Positions 30,122-39,244 of a stretch of DNA of 64,000 bases are shown here, piece by piece. The stretch's first letter is position 1. Each line of letters opens with the position of its first letter. Under the pieces are notes generated by a model. It worked only from the letters and a program-made list of their open reading frames with translations. It searched no databases and was not told the DNA's origin. The DNA is from Arcanobacterium buesumense (GTDB taxonomy: Bacteria; Actinomycetota; Actinomycetes; Actinomycetales; Actinomycetaceae), in NCBI RefSeq assembly GCF_012563545.1, contig NZ_CP050804.1, positions 310,001 to 374,000 of the forward strand, read 5' to 3'. A program made the translations under genes and the position numbers.

Positions 30122-30676
30122 ATGACATGGCAGGCAATAGTTGAAAGCATTGGCGCGCGAATCGAATCAGACGATCGTTTGTATATGCTTGATGAAGTAG
30201 AAGACATGACGCAAGCTGAGCATGCAAGCGTGCTTTTGCATGAACGTATTCGTGGTTCACGCGGGCGAATCGTGACGTGTTCTTTGGGTGGCAATGAGGT
30301 AATTGGAACGTTAGTGGATAGCGGAGTTGACTGGTTTACGTTACGTCACATAGGCGAGCTTCAAGTGATTGCGAGTGCAAAGGTGACGGCAATATCCGGG
30401 CTGAGTGTGGCTAGCGTTGCATCTTCTCGTTATGTCCCAACATTTAATTCTGTTTTGCGTCACCTTATTGGGCAACGCATACAGATTAATCGATTAACAG
30501 AACCGATTTCGGGGGAGCTTAAAGCCGTGGGAAATGATTATATCGTCCTCGAAACTATGCGAAAAATGACGACGTCGGGTTACGGTTTGCGTACGAGCTT
30601 TCGAGATCCTGCTAGTGATATTTTTGTGCCGATTGCACAGATTATGATCGTTAGCAGTGGGGCGGAAAATTACTAG
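30122..30676 (+). CDS. Conserved actinobacterial hypothetical with two Sm-like segments
   Basis: 184 residues, no signal peptide or membrane helix. The N-terminal ~50 residues look helical and acidic (YMLDEVEDMTQAEHASVLLH). Two similar beta-rich segments follow: RIVTCSLGGNEVIGTLVDSG near 57-76 and QRIQINRLTEPISGELKAVG near 120-139. Both have the pattern of an Sm/LSm half-barrel (a charged strand, G-x-L, then a D-x-x-x-L strand). I recall similar hypothetical proteins across Actinobacteria but know no function. It is tail-to-tail with the HTH gene. Confidence 0.72.
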   Translation: MTWQAIVESIGARIESDDRLYMLDEVEDMTQAEHASVLLHERIRGSRGRIVTCSLGGNEVIGTLVDSGVDWFTLRHIGELQVIASAKVTAISGLSVASVASSRYVPTFNSVLRHLIGQRIQINRLTEPISGELKAVGNDYIVLETMRKMTTSGYGLRTSFRDPASDIFVPIAQIMIVSSGAENY

Positions 30677-30684
30677 AAGATTTT

Positions 30685-30897
30685 TTAATCGTCGAAATCG
30701 TTAGCGTTGATCTTGTGGCGGGTCTTTTCGTAACCGGTTTGAATGTATTCTTCAACGGCTTGCTCTGAGATGCGCCACTGACCACGGCCACCAACTTGGA
30801 TGGCTGCCAGTTCGCCGTTTTTAATGAGTGTTCGTACCTGACCGGCCGAAACGCTCAGGTTTTCAGCCACGTCTGCGATTGTCAGAAATTTTTGCAT
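30685..30897 (-). CDS. Small excisionase/MerR-type helix-turn-helix protein
   Basis: 70 residues. The winged HTH typical of the excisionase/BldC group covers the first ~52 residues: FLTIADVAENLSVSAGQVRT, then IKNGELAAIQVGGRGQWRIS and EQAVEEYIQ. A DNA-binding role is therefore likely; targets are unknown. There is no integrase nearby, so this is a chromosomal regulator rather than a phage excisionase. It is divergent from the SAF gene, and an inverted repeat (GTAGAC at 30929-30934, GTCTAC at 30948-30953) in the shared promoter is a candidate binding site. Confidence 0.82.
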   Translation of the reverse strand: MQKFLTIADVAENLSVSAGQVRTLIKNGELAAIQVGGRGQWRISEQAVEEYIQTGYEKTRHKINANDFDD

Positions 30898-30928
30898 GAT
30901 GCTAGTCTCTCACTTCTTGCGGATAAAC

Positions 30929-30967
30929 GTAGACCGTTATCCCCAAAGTCTACCCCCTGTGGATAAC
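30929..30967. promoter_or_regulatory. Inverted repeat and DnaA-box-like site in a divergent promoter
   Basis: GTAGAC (30929-30934) and GTCTAC (30948-30953) are separated by 13 nt, and TGTGGATAA (30959-30967) matches a reversed DnaA box. The region separates the small HTH gene from the SAF/ATPase operon. Function is inferred from position only. Confidence 0.35.
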
Positions 30968-31006
30968 TTTCGCGGTGGGATGGGTATCTTTTGAGAAGAT
31001 AAGCTC

Positions 31007-31591
31007 ATGATTTCTCTTGAACGTTTTACTCACCGAGCCCGTGATCCGCGTTTACTGCTTGGAATGGTTCTGATTATTGGTGGTGGCGTCGGCGGTGCGG
31101 CCCTCGCGGGCACACCAGATATTGTTATGGTTGCTCAGGCAAAGACCGATATTGCGGCTGGGAATAATCTCAATGCGTCTGATTTTGCGCTTGTTCCAGT
31201 ACCGCGAGATATTGCTGCTAGTTATGTTCAAAATCTTGATTTTGCTGATGGAAGTCGGGTGCGGAAAACAGTCTCGGCAGGCGAATTGCTGGCGGTGTCC
31301 AGTATTGGCCGGCATAGTGGTGGAGTGGCGGTGACATTGCCTTTGTCCCTTCCAGTTGCGTCAGATATGACGCCGGGAGATGAGGTAATGGTATGGCGCG
31401 TTCCGCACAATAAAGATAGCCAGGCAAGTACTGTGGCACAGCATTCAACTTTTGTGCGACTTCTGGAACAACGATCTATTGGAGATGGTCATTTGATGGC
31501 GGAGATTCGGGTAAATCAAGGAGCGCTCAATGCCATTGTAGAAGCACTAGGTCAAGGTGATAATTTTGCAGTGTTTGAAGCCCAGGAGTAG
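31007..31591 (+). CDS. SAF-domain membrane protein (CpaB/RcpC-like)
   Basis: 194 residues. A single N-terminal membrane segment (LLGMVLIIGGGVGGAALAG, near 18-36) is followed by a SAF domain: VAQAKTDIAAGNNLNASDFA, then GELLAVSSIG and a second beta part. CpaB/RcpC proteins of pilus assembly share this topology and bind glycans or pilus partners outside the membrane. The next gene is a CpaE-like ATPase 3 bp downstream, but no pilin or secretion genes are present, so a non-pilus role is possible. Confidence 0.8.
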   Translation: MISLERFTHRARDPRLLLGMVLIIGGGVGGAALAGTPDIVMVAQAKTDIAAGNNLNASDFALVPVPRDIAASYVQNLDFADGSRVRKTVSAGELLAVSSIGRHSGGVAVTLPLSLPVASDMTPGDEVMVWRVPHNKDSQASTVAQHSTFVRLLEQRSIGDGHLMAEIRVNQGALNAIVEALGQGDNFAVFEAQE

Positions 31592-31594
31592 TTC

Positions 31595-32779
31595 GTGAGT
31601 GTGTTGTTGTGTTTATCTTCAGAGCTTGATTCAGCTGTATTAGCGCATTTAGCTGAAACAGGTGAAGCTCATCTTATTGTTCGGCGGTGTGCTGACATGG
31701 TTGAAGTTCTGGCGGGCGCGCGTGCTCGAATCGGTACCTTGGCGATTATTTCCGAAGATATGGAGTATCTTGATGTCACAACAGTATCGCAACTGCGTCA
31801 GTATGTAGGTGTTGCTGTTGTTGCTAGCACTCATCCGCATGGCAACATAATTGACGATATTCGTTCGTTGGGTGATGTTGAAGTACTCGCACCACAAGCA
31901 CACGAAATTGCGGAACGTATTCGATCTGCGAAGCTCGTAGAATCACCACGATCTTTTGACGGGGATTATCTTGCCGAACAAAAGCGCGCAACAGCCGGAA
32001 AATTAGTGGCATTTTGGGGTCCGGAGGGCTCGCATGGTCGCTCATCGTTGGTCCGCGATTGTAGCGTTGTGCTAGCTGGGCATTCACAGCTTTTAGTTGT
32101 CGATGGCGATACGGTTTCACCTTCGCTAGCACAGTTTTTCGATGTTGCCGAAAGCTCTGGATTGATTGGGCTAGCTCGAATGATTGATCAGGGACGCAAT
32201 ATTGATTGTGATGTGATGTTATCGAGTGTGCCAAAAATATTTGGATCAGTGAAGCTTTTAGCAGGGATGAACACTGGACAACGATGGCGCGAAATTTCAC
32301 GCCCCGTTGCTGATAGAATTTGGCCGCTTGTGACAAATACATATGGAAATGTTGTTGTTGATATAGCTGGGGGATTGGATCAGCGAATTGAACGTATGGA
32401 TCGGTGGGCACTGACCCGTTCAGTAGTTGCCAATGCAGATATTATGCTCCATATTGCTTGTGCGACTCCGATAGGTTTACGGCGATTGATTGAGCACTGG
32501 GATGCGTTAGCAGACCAACATCAGGAAAGTCACGGGAACGAAGCAATAGTTTTAACTGCGCTACGTTCGTCTGCCTTAGGGCCGCAGCCATTGTCTCAAG
32601 CTCGTGAGGTTTTAGCTGCTGTGGGGATAAAAGATGTGCCAGTTTTTGGGATACGCGATGAACGTAGTCGGTTGGATCGGGCACTTATCGGTGGACAAGC
32701 AATGCCGGTTATGTTTCCAAAATCGGGTTACTCGAGGGATATAGCCCGAGTATGTTCATGGATTAGCGATAGAATATAA
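31595..32779 (+). CDS. CpaE/MinD-like P-loop ATPase with Arg Walker A
   Basis: 394 residues. The first ~125 residues look like a degenerate receiver-type domain, as in CpaE. The ATPase domain then begins with KLVAFWGPEGSHGRSSLV, a deviant Walker A in which the usual lysine is arginine, followed by LLVVDGDTVSPSLAQFF and NVVVDIAGGL (Walker B-like). CpaE proteins localise secretion or pilus machines, and MinD/ParA relatives position cellular complexes. The GTG start is 3 bp after the SAF gene. Whether it hydrolyses ATP with Arg in Walker A cannot be seen; many CpaE relatives in actinobacteria share this change. Confidence 0.8.
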   Translation: MSVLLCLSSELDSAVLAHLAETGEAHLIVRRCADMVEVLAGARARIGTLAIISEDMEYLDVTTVSQLRQYVGVAVVASTHPHGNIIDDIRSLGDVEVLAPQAHEIAERIRSAKLVESPRSFDGDYLAEQKRATAGKLVAFWGPEGSHGRSSLVRDCSVVLAGHSQLLVVDGDTVSPSLAQFFDVAESSGLIGLARMIDQGRNIDCDVMLSSVPKIFGSVKLLAGMNTGQRWREISRPVADRIWPLVTNTYGNVVVDIAGGLDQRIERMDRWALTRSVVANADIMLHIACATPIGLRRLIEHWDALADQHQESHGNEAIVLTALRSSALGPQPLSQAREVLAAVGIKDVPVFGIRDERSRLDRALIGGQAMPVMFPKSGYSRDIARVCSWISDRI

Positions 32780-32781
32780 AT

Positions 32782-33234
32782 ATGCGCATTTATATCCCAT
32801 TGACGTTAAGTGATCTTCGTGAGAATAGTATTTCTATGCGACGAGTACATGCTGTGACACCAGCGCTACGGTCTGAAGTTCCCAATGAAGACGATGAGGG
32901 ATATGAATACATAGCAACTTTAGCGGCTGCTGATGATTCTTTGCGGTTGCTTCAACGTATGCCGGGAGAGAAGTTAAGCCGAGTAGTTGCGGTTGCTGTA
33001 GTTTCTGATAATGCTCTTCAGCCGGTTACTGACCCTGAGTTGCCAACTGAAGTAGATCTAAATGCTGAGGTGTTGTGGCACGAAGTCGAGTCTTTTCACG
33101 TTGATGCCCCAGGATCTGAAGATTTAGTTAAGCAAGCTATTGCCGGAGATGAAGATGCTTTCATAGCAACTGGTGATATTGAACTGTTGTGGTTCGATAT
33201 CAGCGAGCGAGAACACATTGGACTGGGACTCTGA
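32782..33234 (+). CDS. DUF6912-like hypothetical protein
   Basis: 150-residue cytosolic acidic protein beginning MRIYIPLTLSDLRENSI and containing HAVTPALRSEVPNEDDEG, EYIATLAAADDSLRLL and a C-terminal ELLWFDISE. These match my memory of the actinobacterial DUF6912 family, of unknown function. It starts 2 bp after the ATPase stop and so shares its operon. Confidence 0.75.
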   Translation: MRIYIPLTLSDLRENSISMRRVHAVTPALRSEVPNEDDEGYEYIATLAAADDSLRLLQRMPGEKLSRVVAVAVVSDNALQPVTDPELPTEVDLNAEVLWHEVESFHVDAPGSEDLVKQAIAGDEDAFIATGDIELLWFDISEREHIGLGL

Positions 33235-33287
33235 AAAAATAGGTGGCGAGCTACTGTTCTGCCAGTAGTGTGTTTAATCTTTTTCAG
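33231..33287 (+). terminator. Terminator-like composite stem-loop
   Basis: An inner hairpin (CTACTG 33251-33256, CAGTAG 33263-33268) sits inside an outer A/T-rich repeat (ctgaaaaa 33231-33238, tttttcag 33280-33287), giving a T-rich tail. It lies between convergent genes and overlaps the stop codon of the DUF6912-like gene. Confidence 0.55.
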
Positions 33288-33311
33288 AAACTATACGAGA
33301 GTTTTAGCCCA

Positions 33312-36300
33312 TTAACTGATCACATTAATCGTTGAGCCCTGGCCCCTAGTTGGTGTGATACGGATCTGATTAGGGATTCGAGATTTTAATTCTTCGACAT
33401 GCGAGATGATGCCAACTTTACGGCCGTCACGTGCTAATTCGGCGAGGGTAGTCATCACTTCATCGAGAACTTCGCCTGACAACGTTCCAAATCCTTCGTC
33501 GATCATAAGGGTATCGATGCGGATACCGCCATTTTCTTGTTGTACAACATCGGTTAACCCTAATGCCAAGGATAGGGCCGTATAGAAAGTCTCTCCGCCT
33601 GACAGGCTTCGGGTGGAGCGGATATCGCTTTCGCCTTCACCATGAGCGTCATAGTCAATAACTGACAAACCCAGTCCTGACTTGCGTTCTTTTTCAGCTT
33701 CATCAGAACGCACTAGCTCATAGCGGCCATGTGAAAATCGGGCTAAATAATCATTGGCATGCTCGATGACCATTTCGAATCTGCGCATTAAGACCCACAC
33801 GTGCAGACTGACGTTTGTGTGCGAGGCTTTACCGGCTTGCGCGAGTTGATCAAGGCGACTTAATGGTCCTGATTGCTCGACTTCTTTCGCCCATCGTTCC
33901 CATGCATGACGAATTAATGTAGCATTACGCGATGCGGTAGCTGCGCCTTCGCTCGCAAGCGCAGCACTTTGAGCAGCCTGATTATGCGATTCTTCTACCT
34001 CTCGGAAAGCCGATTCGGCTGCCGGGATATCAACCTTTTCGTTCCCAGTTAAGTCCGCAATTTCCGGCGTAGCTAACTGTGTTGTCACATAAGCCCATGC
34101 TGATTCAAAAGTACGAATATCGTTACGTAATGATTCAAGCTGTGCCGGTTCAACAAAAGCATTCCGAGCATCTTCCACACTCATATCGGCTTCTGCTAAG
34201 GCCTCATCTAAAGATGCCTGTGCTTGTTGTGCGGTAGCGAGAGCTGTTTCATAATCACGGAGCACTTGGTGTGCTTGAGATAATTCTGTGATCGTCTGTT
34301 GGGTATCGGCGATCAGTTCGGCGATACTTTCTGCCTCTCCTAACGCCTGGGAAATTTTCTCTTGGTCTTTAGCTTGTTGATTGCGCTCATTGTCAATCGT
34401 CTTTTCTACTACGGTGATATCTGTTTCTAGGCGACTAAGAGCGGCTGCATTATGTTCACGCTCGTTTTGTAAAGCTGTTAGTTTTTCGGTCAATTCTTTG
34501 ACACGTTGCTGAGCATCGATTGCGTCATCTTTTTGTTTGGTCAACTCTTGTTGTTGCCTAAGGAGTTCATCTTCGGTCAGTTCACCGAGGGAATCTTGTA
34601 CGGCGGTAAGCTGGCTCTGGAGCAAGGCAAGGGCGGTTTTAGACTCCTCCAGTTGCCCACGAGCTTTATCCATATCTGTGGCTACCGCATCAACATCAGC
34701 TTTTTCTACGTGTTGGGCAGATACCTGTGCTGGTTGTGGATGCTCCACGGATCCACACACTGGGCACGGAACATCGTCTAGTAATTCTTGAGAAAGAATA
34801 GCTGCTTGAGAGGCAATCCACCGGTTATTAACATCGTGAAACCGGGTACTGATGGCGTGAAATTCTTCGAGTAATTCACTATGTTTCTCCGTTGCTTGAC
34901 GGATATCGTTTTCTCGCTGAGCGCACTCGGCAAAAGCTTGCATTCTCTGGGTCAAATCCTCAAGCTTTTGCGTAGTGGCGGTAAGAGTTTGTGCTACCGT
35001 CTGGGCGTCGTCTAAAGCGCGTTCAGTTTGGGTATATTCTTGCGGTAGTTGGTCATGGCGTTCGTTAACCGTAGCCAATTCACTAGTTCGTGACGTGAGC
35101 GTATTTTCTAGATCTGAAAGTTCGGCGGCACGGGTAGCTACCTGTTCACTTAGCTCATCAATCTGTTTGAGATAAGCAAGATGCTCTCGTGACTGTTCGG
35201 TTTGCTGGTGAATATTATGCATCGTTAATTCAACGGCTAACGCATCAATATTCGATGGTTCGCCATCGTTATATACCGCTAATTCTGGCTCAATAGCAGT
35301 AAGTGCAGACAGGAGCTGAGCACGATGTTTACCAAGTTCTGTTTCCGCACGATGCTGAGCGCTGAGCCGTTCGATAGGAACAACTGCTCGATAATGTTGA
35401 TCGACGCGCTGCTGCGAGTCTTCTATAACAGATTGCTGTGCTGCCAACTGTGTTTGTTGGGCAATAAGTTCACTGCGCTGTCCTAGATGTTTCGCAAGAG
35501 TTTTTTCACGGTCAAGCTTTTCCCGAGCACCAGCAAGCAACTCTGTTTGTTGACGAAGATTATCTTCGGCCTCTGATCGGCGCTTATCAAGTTCGGTGCC
35601 GCAACGGACAAGAAAATCTAATAGCGTGTGATCATCTGGTTCAGCTAAGGATTCTGCGAGTTGTTGTACCTCGATTTCCCATTCGCCAACTGCCGAATTT
35701 CCTAGCCAGGTAGCAACTGCTTGGGAGAGTTTTTGCCGTAACGCGTCAATACGTTCACTCGCATCAAGGGCTTGGCGGTGTAACGCCTGAGAAAACTCTC
35801 TATAAGGGCGAGTATTAAAAAGGGTCTCTAGAAGTTTAGACCGTTCTTCAGACTTCAAACGCAAAAAATCAGCAAACTGACCTTGTGGGAGAACAACAGT
35901 TTGGACAAATTGAGCGCGGGTTAACCCTAAAATGCTACTCAATTCCGTACCGACTTCGCGAGCACCAGTTGCTAAAACTTCTCCACTATTCCACTGGCCT
36001 TCTTCGACTGCAGCTTCGGAAAGACGCAAGAGATGCGCTTTTTCAGATACCGTGGTGAAGCCCCCACCGCGCTTTGGTTTATCCCATCGTGGAGAGCGCT
36101 CCACCCGATAAGTTCCAGAGCTGACCGTAAAGACAAGTTCTACCCGTGAAGGCTTTGCAATATCCGCATACGATGAACGAATCCGGCTATAGTCTGATTC
36201 GGCTCCTGCAGGATCGCCATAAAGAGCGAAAACAATGGCATCAATAAGCGAGGACTTTCCAGAACCGGTTGGCCCTTCGAGTAAGAAAAGACCTCCAGCA

Positions 36301-36377
36301 GTTAACGAATCTAGATCTATGGCATGCTGCCCACCAAAAGGGCCAACGCCATCAATAACGAGGCGACGAAATAGCAT
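33312..36377 (-). CDS. sbcC: SbcC, SMC-type ATPase subunit of the SbcCD nuclease
   Basis: Rad50-like ATPase that works with SbcD to cut hairpins and process DNA ends. Visible are the N-terminal Walker A GPTGSGKSSLIDAIVFALYG, the Q-loop VVLPQGQFADFLR, long coiled coils, the zinc-hook CPVCGS near the middle, the C-terminal ABC signature RSLSGGETFYTALSLALGL and Walker B TLMIDEGFGTL. The start MLFRRLVIDGVGPFGG at 36377 lies 2 bp after the sbcD stop with GGGAGAAG upstream and gives 1021 residues. An 11-residue open extension would overlap sbcD. Confidence 0.95.
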   Translation of the reverse strand: MLFRRLVIDGVGPFGGQHAIDLDSLTAGGLFLLEGPTGSGKSSLIDAIVFALYGDPAGAESDYSRIRSSYADIAKPSRVELVFTVSSGTYRVERSPRWDKPKRGGGFTTVSEKAHLLRLSEAAVEEGQWNSGEVLATGAREVGTELSSILGLTRAQFVQTVVLPQGQFADFLRLKSEERSKLLETLFNTRPYREFSQALHRQALDASERIDALRQKLSQAVATWLGNSAVGEWEIEVQQLAESLAEPDDHTLLDFLVRCGTELDKRRSEAEDNLRQQTELLAGAREKLDREKTLAKHLGQRSELIAQQTQLAAQQSVIEDSQQRVDQHYRAVVPIERLSAQHRAETELGKHRAQLLSALTAIEPELAVYNDGEPSNIDALAVELTMHNIHQQTEQSREHLAYLKQIDELSEQVATRAAELSDLENTLTSRTSELATVNERHDQLPQEYTQTERALDDAQTVAQTLTATTQKLEDLTQRMQAFAECAQRENDIRQATEKHSELLEEFHAISTRFHDVNNRWIASQAAILSQELLDDVPCPVCGSVEHPQPAQVSAQHVEKADVDAVATDMDKARGQLEESKTALALLQSQLTAVQDSLGELTEDELLRQQQELTKQKDDAIDAQQRVKELTEKLTALQNEREHNAAALSRLETDITVVEKTIDNERNQQAKDQEKISQALGEAESIAELIADTQQTITELSQAHQVLRDYETALATAQQAQASLDEALAEADMSVEDARNAFVEPAQLESLRNDIRTFESAWAYVTTQLATPEIADLTGNEKVDIPAAESAFREVEESHNQAAQSAALASEGAATASRNATLIRHAWERWAKEVEQSGPLSRLDQLAQAGKASHTNVSLHVWVLMRRFEMVIEHANDYLARFSHGRYELVRSDEAEKERKSGLGLSVIDYDAHGEGESDIRSTRSLSGGETFYTALSLALGLTDVVQQENGGIRIDTLMIDEGFGTLSGEVLDEVMTTLAELARDGRKVGIISHVEELKSRIPNQIRITPTRGQGSTINVIS

Positions 36378-36379
36378 CT

Positions 36380-37558
36380 CTATTCTTCTCCCTTCGCAAG
36401 ACTTTCCCATTGGCTAGCAATTAAGGCACGCTCTTCATCGTGCAGTTCACGGCCCCCAGCACTGGTAAAAAACTCATTTAACACATCAAGTGGATTCGTG
36501 CCGGCGCGGGTAACATCACGTGACGATAATTGATGGAACTCCACATCATGTTGGACTTCAAGGAGATGAGGAAAATGAAGACGAAGCCGGGCAACCATCC
36601 GTGGGGGACGATCAGTATCGGTGACGTATATCCGAACAAAATGATCCTGATAGGCAGAATATTTATCTGAAAGTAGTTCATCAAATGTGCCACGAATCGT
36701 AGCTAACGGCCGATAAATGGGGGCTGGAATCAGTTCAACATCTGGAGTATCACCCGGGGCATCAATCGTGACAATAGCACTCGATTTATGGTGGTGTTCC
36801 TCAGAAAAAGAAAAAGCGATAGGCGAGCCAGCATAACGCATTAACGGTTCTTCATTCACCTGTTGAGGCCCATGCAAATGCCCGAGCGCCACATAATCGA
36901 TCATAGAATTTCCGCCAACCCTGACATCAAAAACTGCACTAGGCACACTATCAACGCCACCAATATGGAGATCACGTTCCGAATCAGATGGTTCGCCACC
37001 AACAACGAATTCATGAGCCATCACGATACGCGGGACAGCCACATCACAATGCGCAACAATATCCTCACGCACCAAATCCATCGCAGCTTTGACAACCGCC
37101 TCATGGCTACGTGCCAATGGTTCATCTGGATCCTCAGCTAACCGCACCCGATCAATATCTGGTTCTAAGTACGGTAGTGCATAGACCTGACCAACAAGCT
37201 CACCACCGCGAATGATATCTATCGGTTCCCCAGCCTTGCGAGGATCGGGCACAATCACAACGCGATCCTTCAACAGCCCTGCAGTAAACCCCAAGCGAGT
37301 TGGCGCATCATGATTACCCGGAGTCAGCACAACTGTTGTGTATTGTGATAGCCGTTGTAACGTCTCAGAAAGCAACCGCACCATCGTAACTGGCGGAATC
37401 CCACGATCAAACACATCACCAGCAATCAGAACCGCATCGAGATCACGGGTGCGCGCTAACTCCACTACATGATCGCACCATAAGGTAAACGCATCAGATA
37501 AATCCGCACCGTGGAGTGTGCGGCCCAAATGCCAGTCAGACGTGTGTAAAAACTTCAT
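36380..37558 (-). CDS. sbcD: SbcD, exonuclease subunit of SbcCD
   Basis: Mre11-like metallophosphoesterase. All metal-binding motifs are present: LHTSDWHLGR, LIAGDVFDRG, LTPGNHDAPTR, MAHEFVVGG and VALGHLHGPQ. Length is 392 residues. It is the first gene of the sbcDC unit. The ATG at 37558 is preceded by TAGACT with a 6-nt spacer and no Shine-Dalgarno, so a leaderless start is likely. Confidence 0.95.
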   Translation of the reverse strand: MKFLHTSDWHLGRTLHGADLSDAFTLWCDHVVELARTRDLDAVLIAGDVFDRGIPPVTMVRLLSETLQRLSQYTTVVLTPGNHDAPTRLGFTAGLLKDRVVIVPDPRKAGEPIDIIRGGELVGQVYALPYLEPDIDRVRLAEDPDEPLARSHEAVVKAAMDLVREDIVAHCDVAVPRIVMAHEFVVGGEPSDSERDLHIGGVDSVPSAVFDVRVGGNSMIDYVALGHLHGPQQVNEEPLMRYAGSPIAFSFSEEHHHKSSAIVTIDAPGDTPDVELIPAPIYRPLATIRGTFDELLSDKYSAYQDHFVRIYVTDTDRPPRMVARLRLHFPHLLEVQHDVEFHQLSSRDVTRAGTNPLDVLNEFFTSAGGRELHDEERALIASQWESLAKGEE

Positions 37559-37564
37559 ATTCCA

Positions 37565-37570
37565 AGTCTA
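37565..37570 (-). promoter_or_regulatory. Candidate -10 (TAGACT) of sbcD, leaderless layout
   Basis: On the minus strand TAGACT precedes the sbcD ATG by 6 nt; no ribosome-binding site intervenes. Confidence 0.4.
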
Positions 37571-37722
37571 CCGAGAGCCTCCCACATAGTTTCATGTACA
37601 CCCCTCAACTGCCAACACAAGACGCTATACCGCTACACCCTAGCCAGCACCGACTGATAAAATGAAACACAGTCAGGCGTTAACGCAACGTGTGGCACCG
37701 TCGTCGTCCCAAGGAGAATCAC

Positions 37723-39162
37723 GTGAAACCCACACCGACCGGAGAAAAACAACAGGTTCAACCCTACGAACTATTCTTTTCCACCACGGATTCTAAAGGC
37801 GTAATCAAACTATCAAACGAAGTCTTCACCAGGCTATCACGCTACGACATTGACCAATTACGCGGAGCGCCACACAATATCGTTCGTCACCCAGATATGC
37901 CAGCCTCCGTTTTCAAATTAGTGTGGGACACCCTCGAAGCCGGCAAACCATTTGCCGCCTACATGCTCAATCTTGCCGGCGATGGCTCTGAATACGACGT
38001 TTTTGCAACCATCACGCCACTACCTGCCGGTGGATATCTATCCGTACGCGCCCGGCCCATGCGCGATCACGTATTCGCCCAGATCCGGGACGTCTACGCC
38101 CGGGTGCTCGAACACGAAAAAACATTGATCGACGGCGGACACAACCGTCGCCAAGCAGCCGAAGCCGCCCTGCCATTCCTCGCCCAAACACTGCGCGAGA
38201 GCGGAATTGAATCATACGAAGAATTTCAAACCCAATCCCTGCCAGAAGAAGTTGCCGCGAGGGAAGCCGAAGGCGCCAATTTCCCACAACGCGAAGGCGA
38301 TTCCCAACTTCATGACATGCTCCTCGCCGTCCAGAACGAACACGACACGCTTGATGCGTGGATGCGCCACCAGGACGAACTCGTTCGGATGAATGAGCGA
38401 CTGACCGCCGTCGTCGAACACGTCCATCACGATATGGAAAAAATGTCCGCCGTATCTCACGAGTTTACCCAACTAGGTGAAGGCAACCCGGCGCTTGCCA
38501 TATCGCTCGAACCATTGCTGGTATGGAACCGGATGCAAGGCGTGACCCAGACATACCTCGCCACGTTAATCTCCAAAATCACTGCGCTCAGCACACATAT
38601 TGCACAGACACGGTTCCATATCGCACTCTCGCGCCTGCACTCGGATATGTGTGGAGTTTTTCTTGCCGAACTTATTGACACCGGATACGACGCTAAAATC
38701 GGCGTCCCCGGATTAGCCCCCGGATTTGTGACCCGGGAAGTCTTCGGGGTTGCAGAACATGAAACACCACAAGAGCGCGAAATACGCGAGCGGTTGGAAT
38801 CCCTCGAAATGCTCAGCTCAGTATTGACAGCCGACGTTGAAACGATTCACAACGATGCCGAAACCTACCAAGAACTGGCACAAGACATCGCCCGCTATAT
38901 GGACCGCGTACTACATGCCATTTCTGTACCGCGTCAGCTACTTGAACTCTGGCAAATGTCAGCCGCCGAAGTTCCGATGCCACAAATCGTAGACTCGGTA
39001 AACTCCACAGTTTCCCAAGCAATTGAGCATGCTGAGGTTTTCCATAACCGGCTCACCGTTTTCCAAGGGGAACTTGGCAATGCTAACAACGTAGAAAACT
39101 TTGATGAGCTGTCCCGGATCGTGTTAGAGATCCACGCAAAAGTGCTGATTATGCAGGGGTAG
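37723..39162 (+). CDS. Soluble Aer-like PAS-domain protein
   Basis: 479 residues, no membrane segment. Residues ~17-115 form a PAS domain of the Aer type: FFSTTDSKGVIKLSNEVFTR, then GAPHNIVRHPDMPASVFKLVW and GGYLSVRARP. In Aer this domain binds FAD and senses redox state. The remaining ~360 residues are helical, acidic and coiled-coil-like, without a recognisable HAMP, MCP hairpin, kinase or GGDEF motif. No chemotaxis genes are nearby. The GTG at 37723 has AAGGAG 6 nt upstream; a -10-like TAAAAT lies at 37658-37663. A redox-responsive scaffold or regulator is a guess. Confidence 0.8.
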   Translation: MKPTPTGEKQQVQPYELFFSTTDSKGVIKLSNEVFTRLSRYDIDQLRGAPHNIVRHPDMPASVFKLVWDTLEAGKPFAAYMLNLAGDGSEYDVFATITPLPAGGYLSVRARPMRDHVFAQIRDVYARVLEHEKTLIDGGHNRRQAAEAALPFLAQTLRESGIESYEEFQTQSLPEEVAAREAEGANFPQREGDSQLHDMLLAVQNEHDTLDAWMRHQDELVRMNERLTAVVEHVHHDMEKMSAVSHEFTQLGEGNPALAISLEPLLVWNRMQGVTQTYLATLISKITALSTHIAQTRFHIALSRLHSDMCGVFLAELIDTGYDAKIGVPGLAPGFVTREVFGVAEHETPQEREIRERLESLEMLSSVLTADVETIHNDAETYQELAQDIARYMDRVLHAISVPRQLLELWQMSAAEVPMPQIVDSVNSTVSQAIEHAEVFHNRLTVFQGELGNANNVENFDELSRIVLEIHAKVLIMQG

Positions 39163-39180
39163 GGGCAGAACACCAGCACA

Positions 39181-39244
39181 AAATCTCGGGATTTGGAACA
39201 GCAGGGTCGTATAGTGCACTGCTATGCCAAATCCCGAGATTTTT
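39181..39244. terminator. Bidirectional terminator
   Basis: Perfect 16-bp arms (aaatctcgggatttgg at 39181-39196, complement at 39227-39242) with a 30-nt loop that can itself pair weakly, and T residues to 39244. Serves the PAS gene on plus and the propeller gene on minus, whose stop codon lies in the arm. Confidence 0.87.

Noticed and set aside
30685-30897. Excisionase-type HTH as a sign of a prophage or integrated element
   Set aside because: No integrase, attachment repeats or phage genes; the neighbourhood is conserved actinobacterial housekeeping.
30073-30967. Possible replication origin from two DnaA-box-like sequences
   Set aside because: Only two boxes about 890 bp apart, no AT-rich unwinding region, and no dnaA, dnaN or gyrB nearby.
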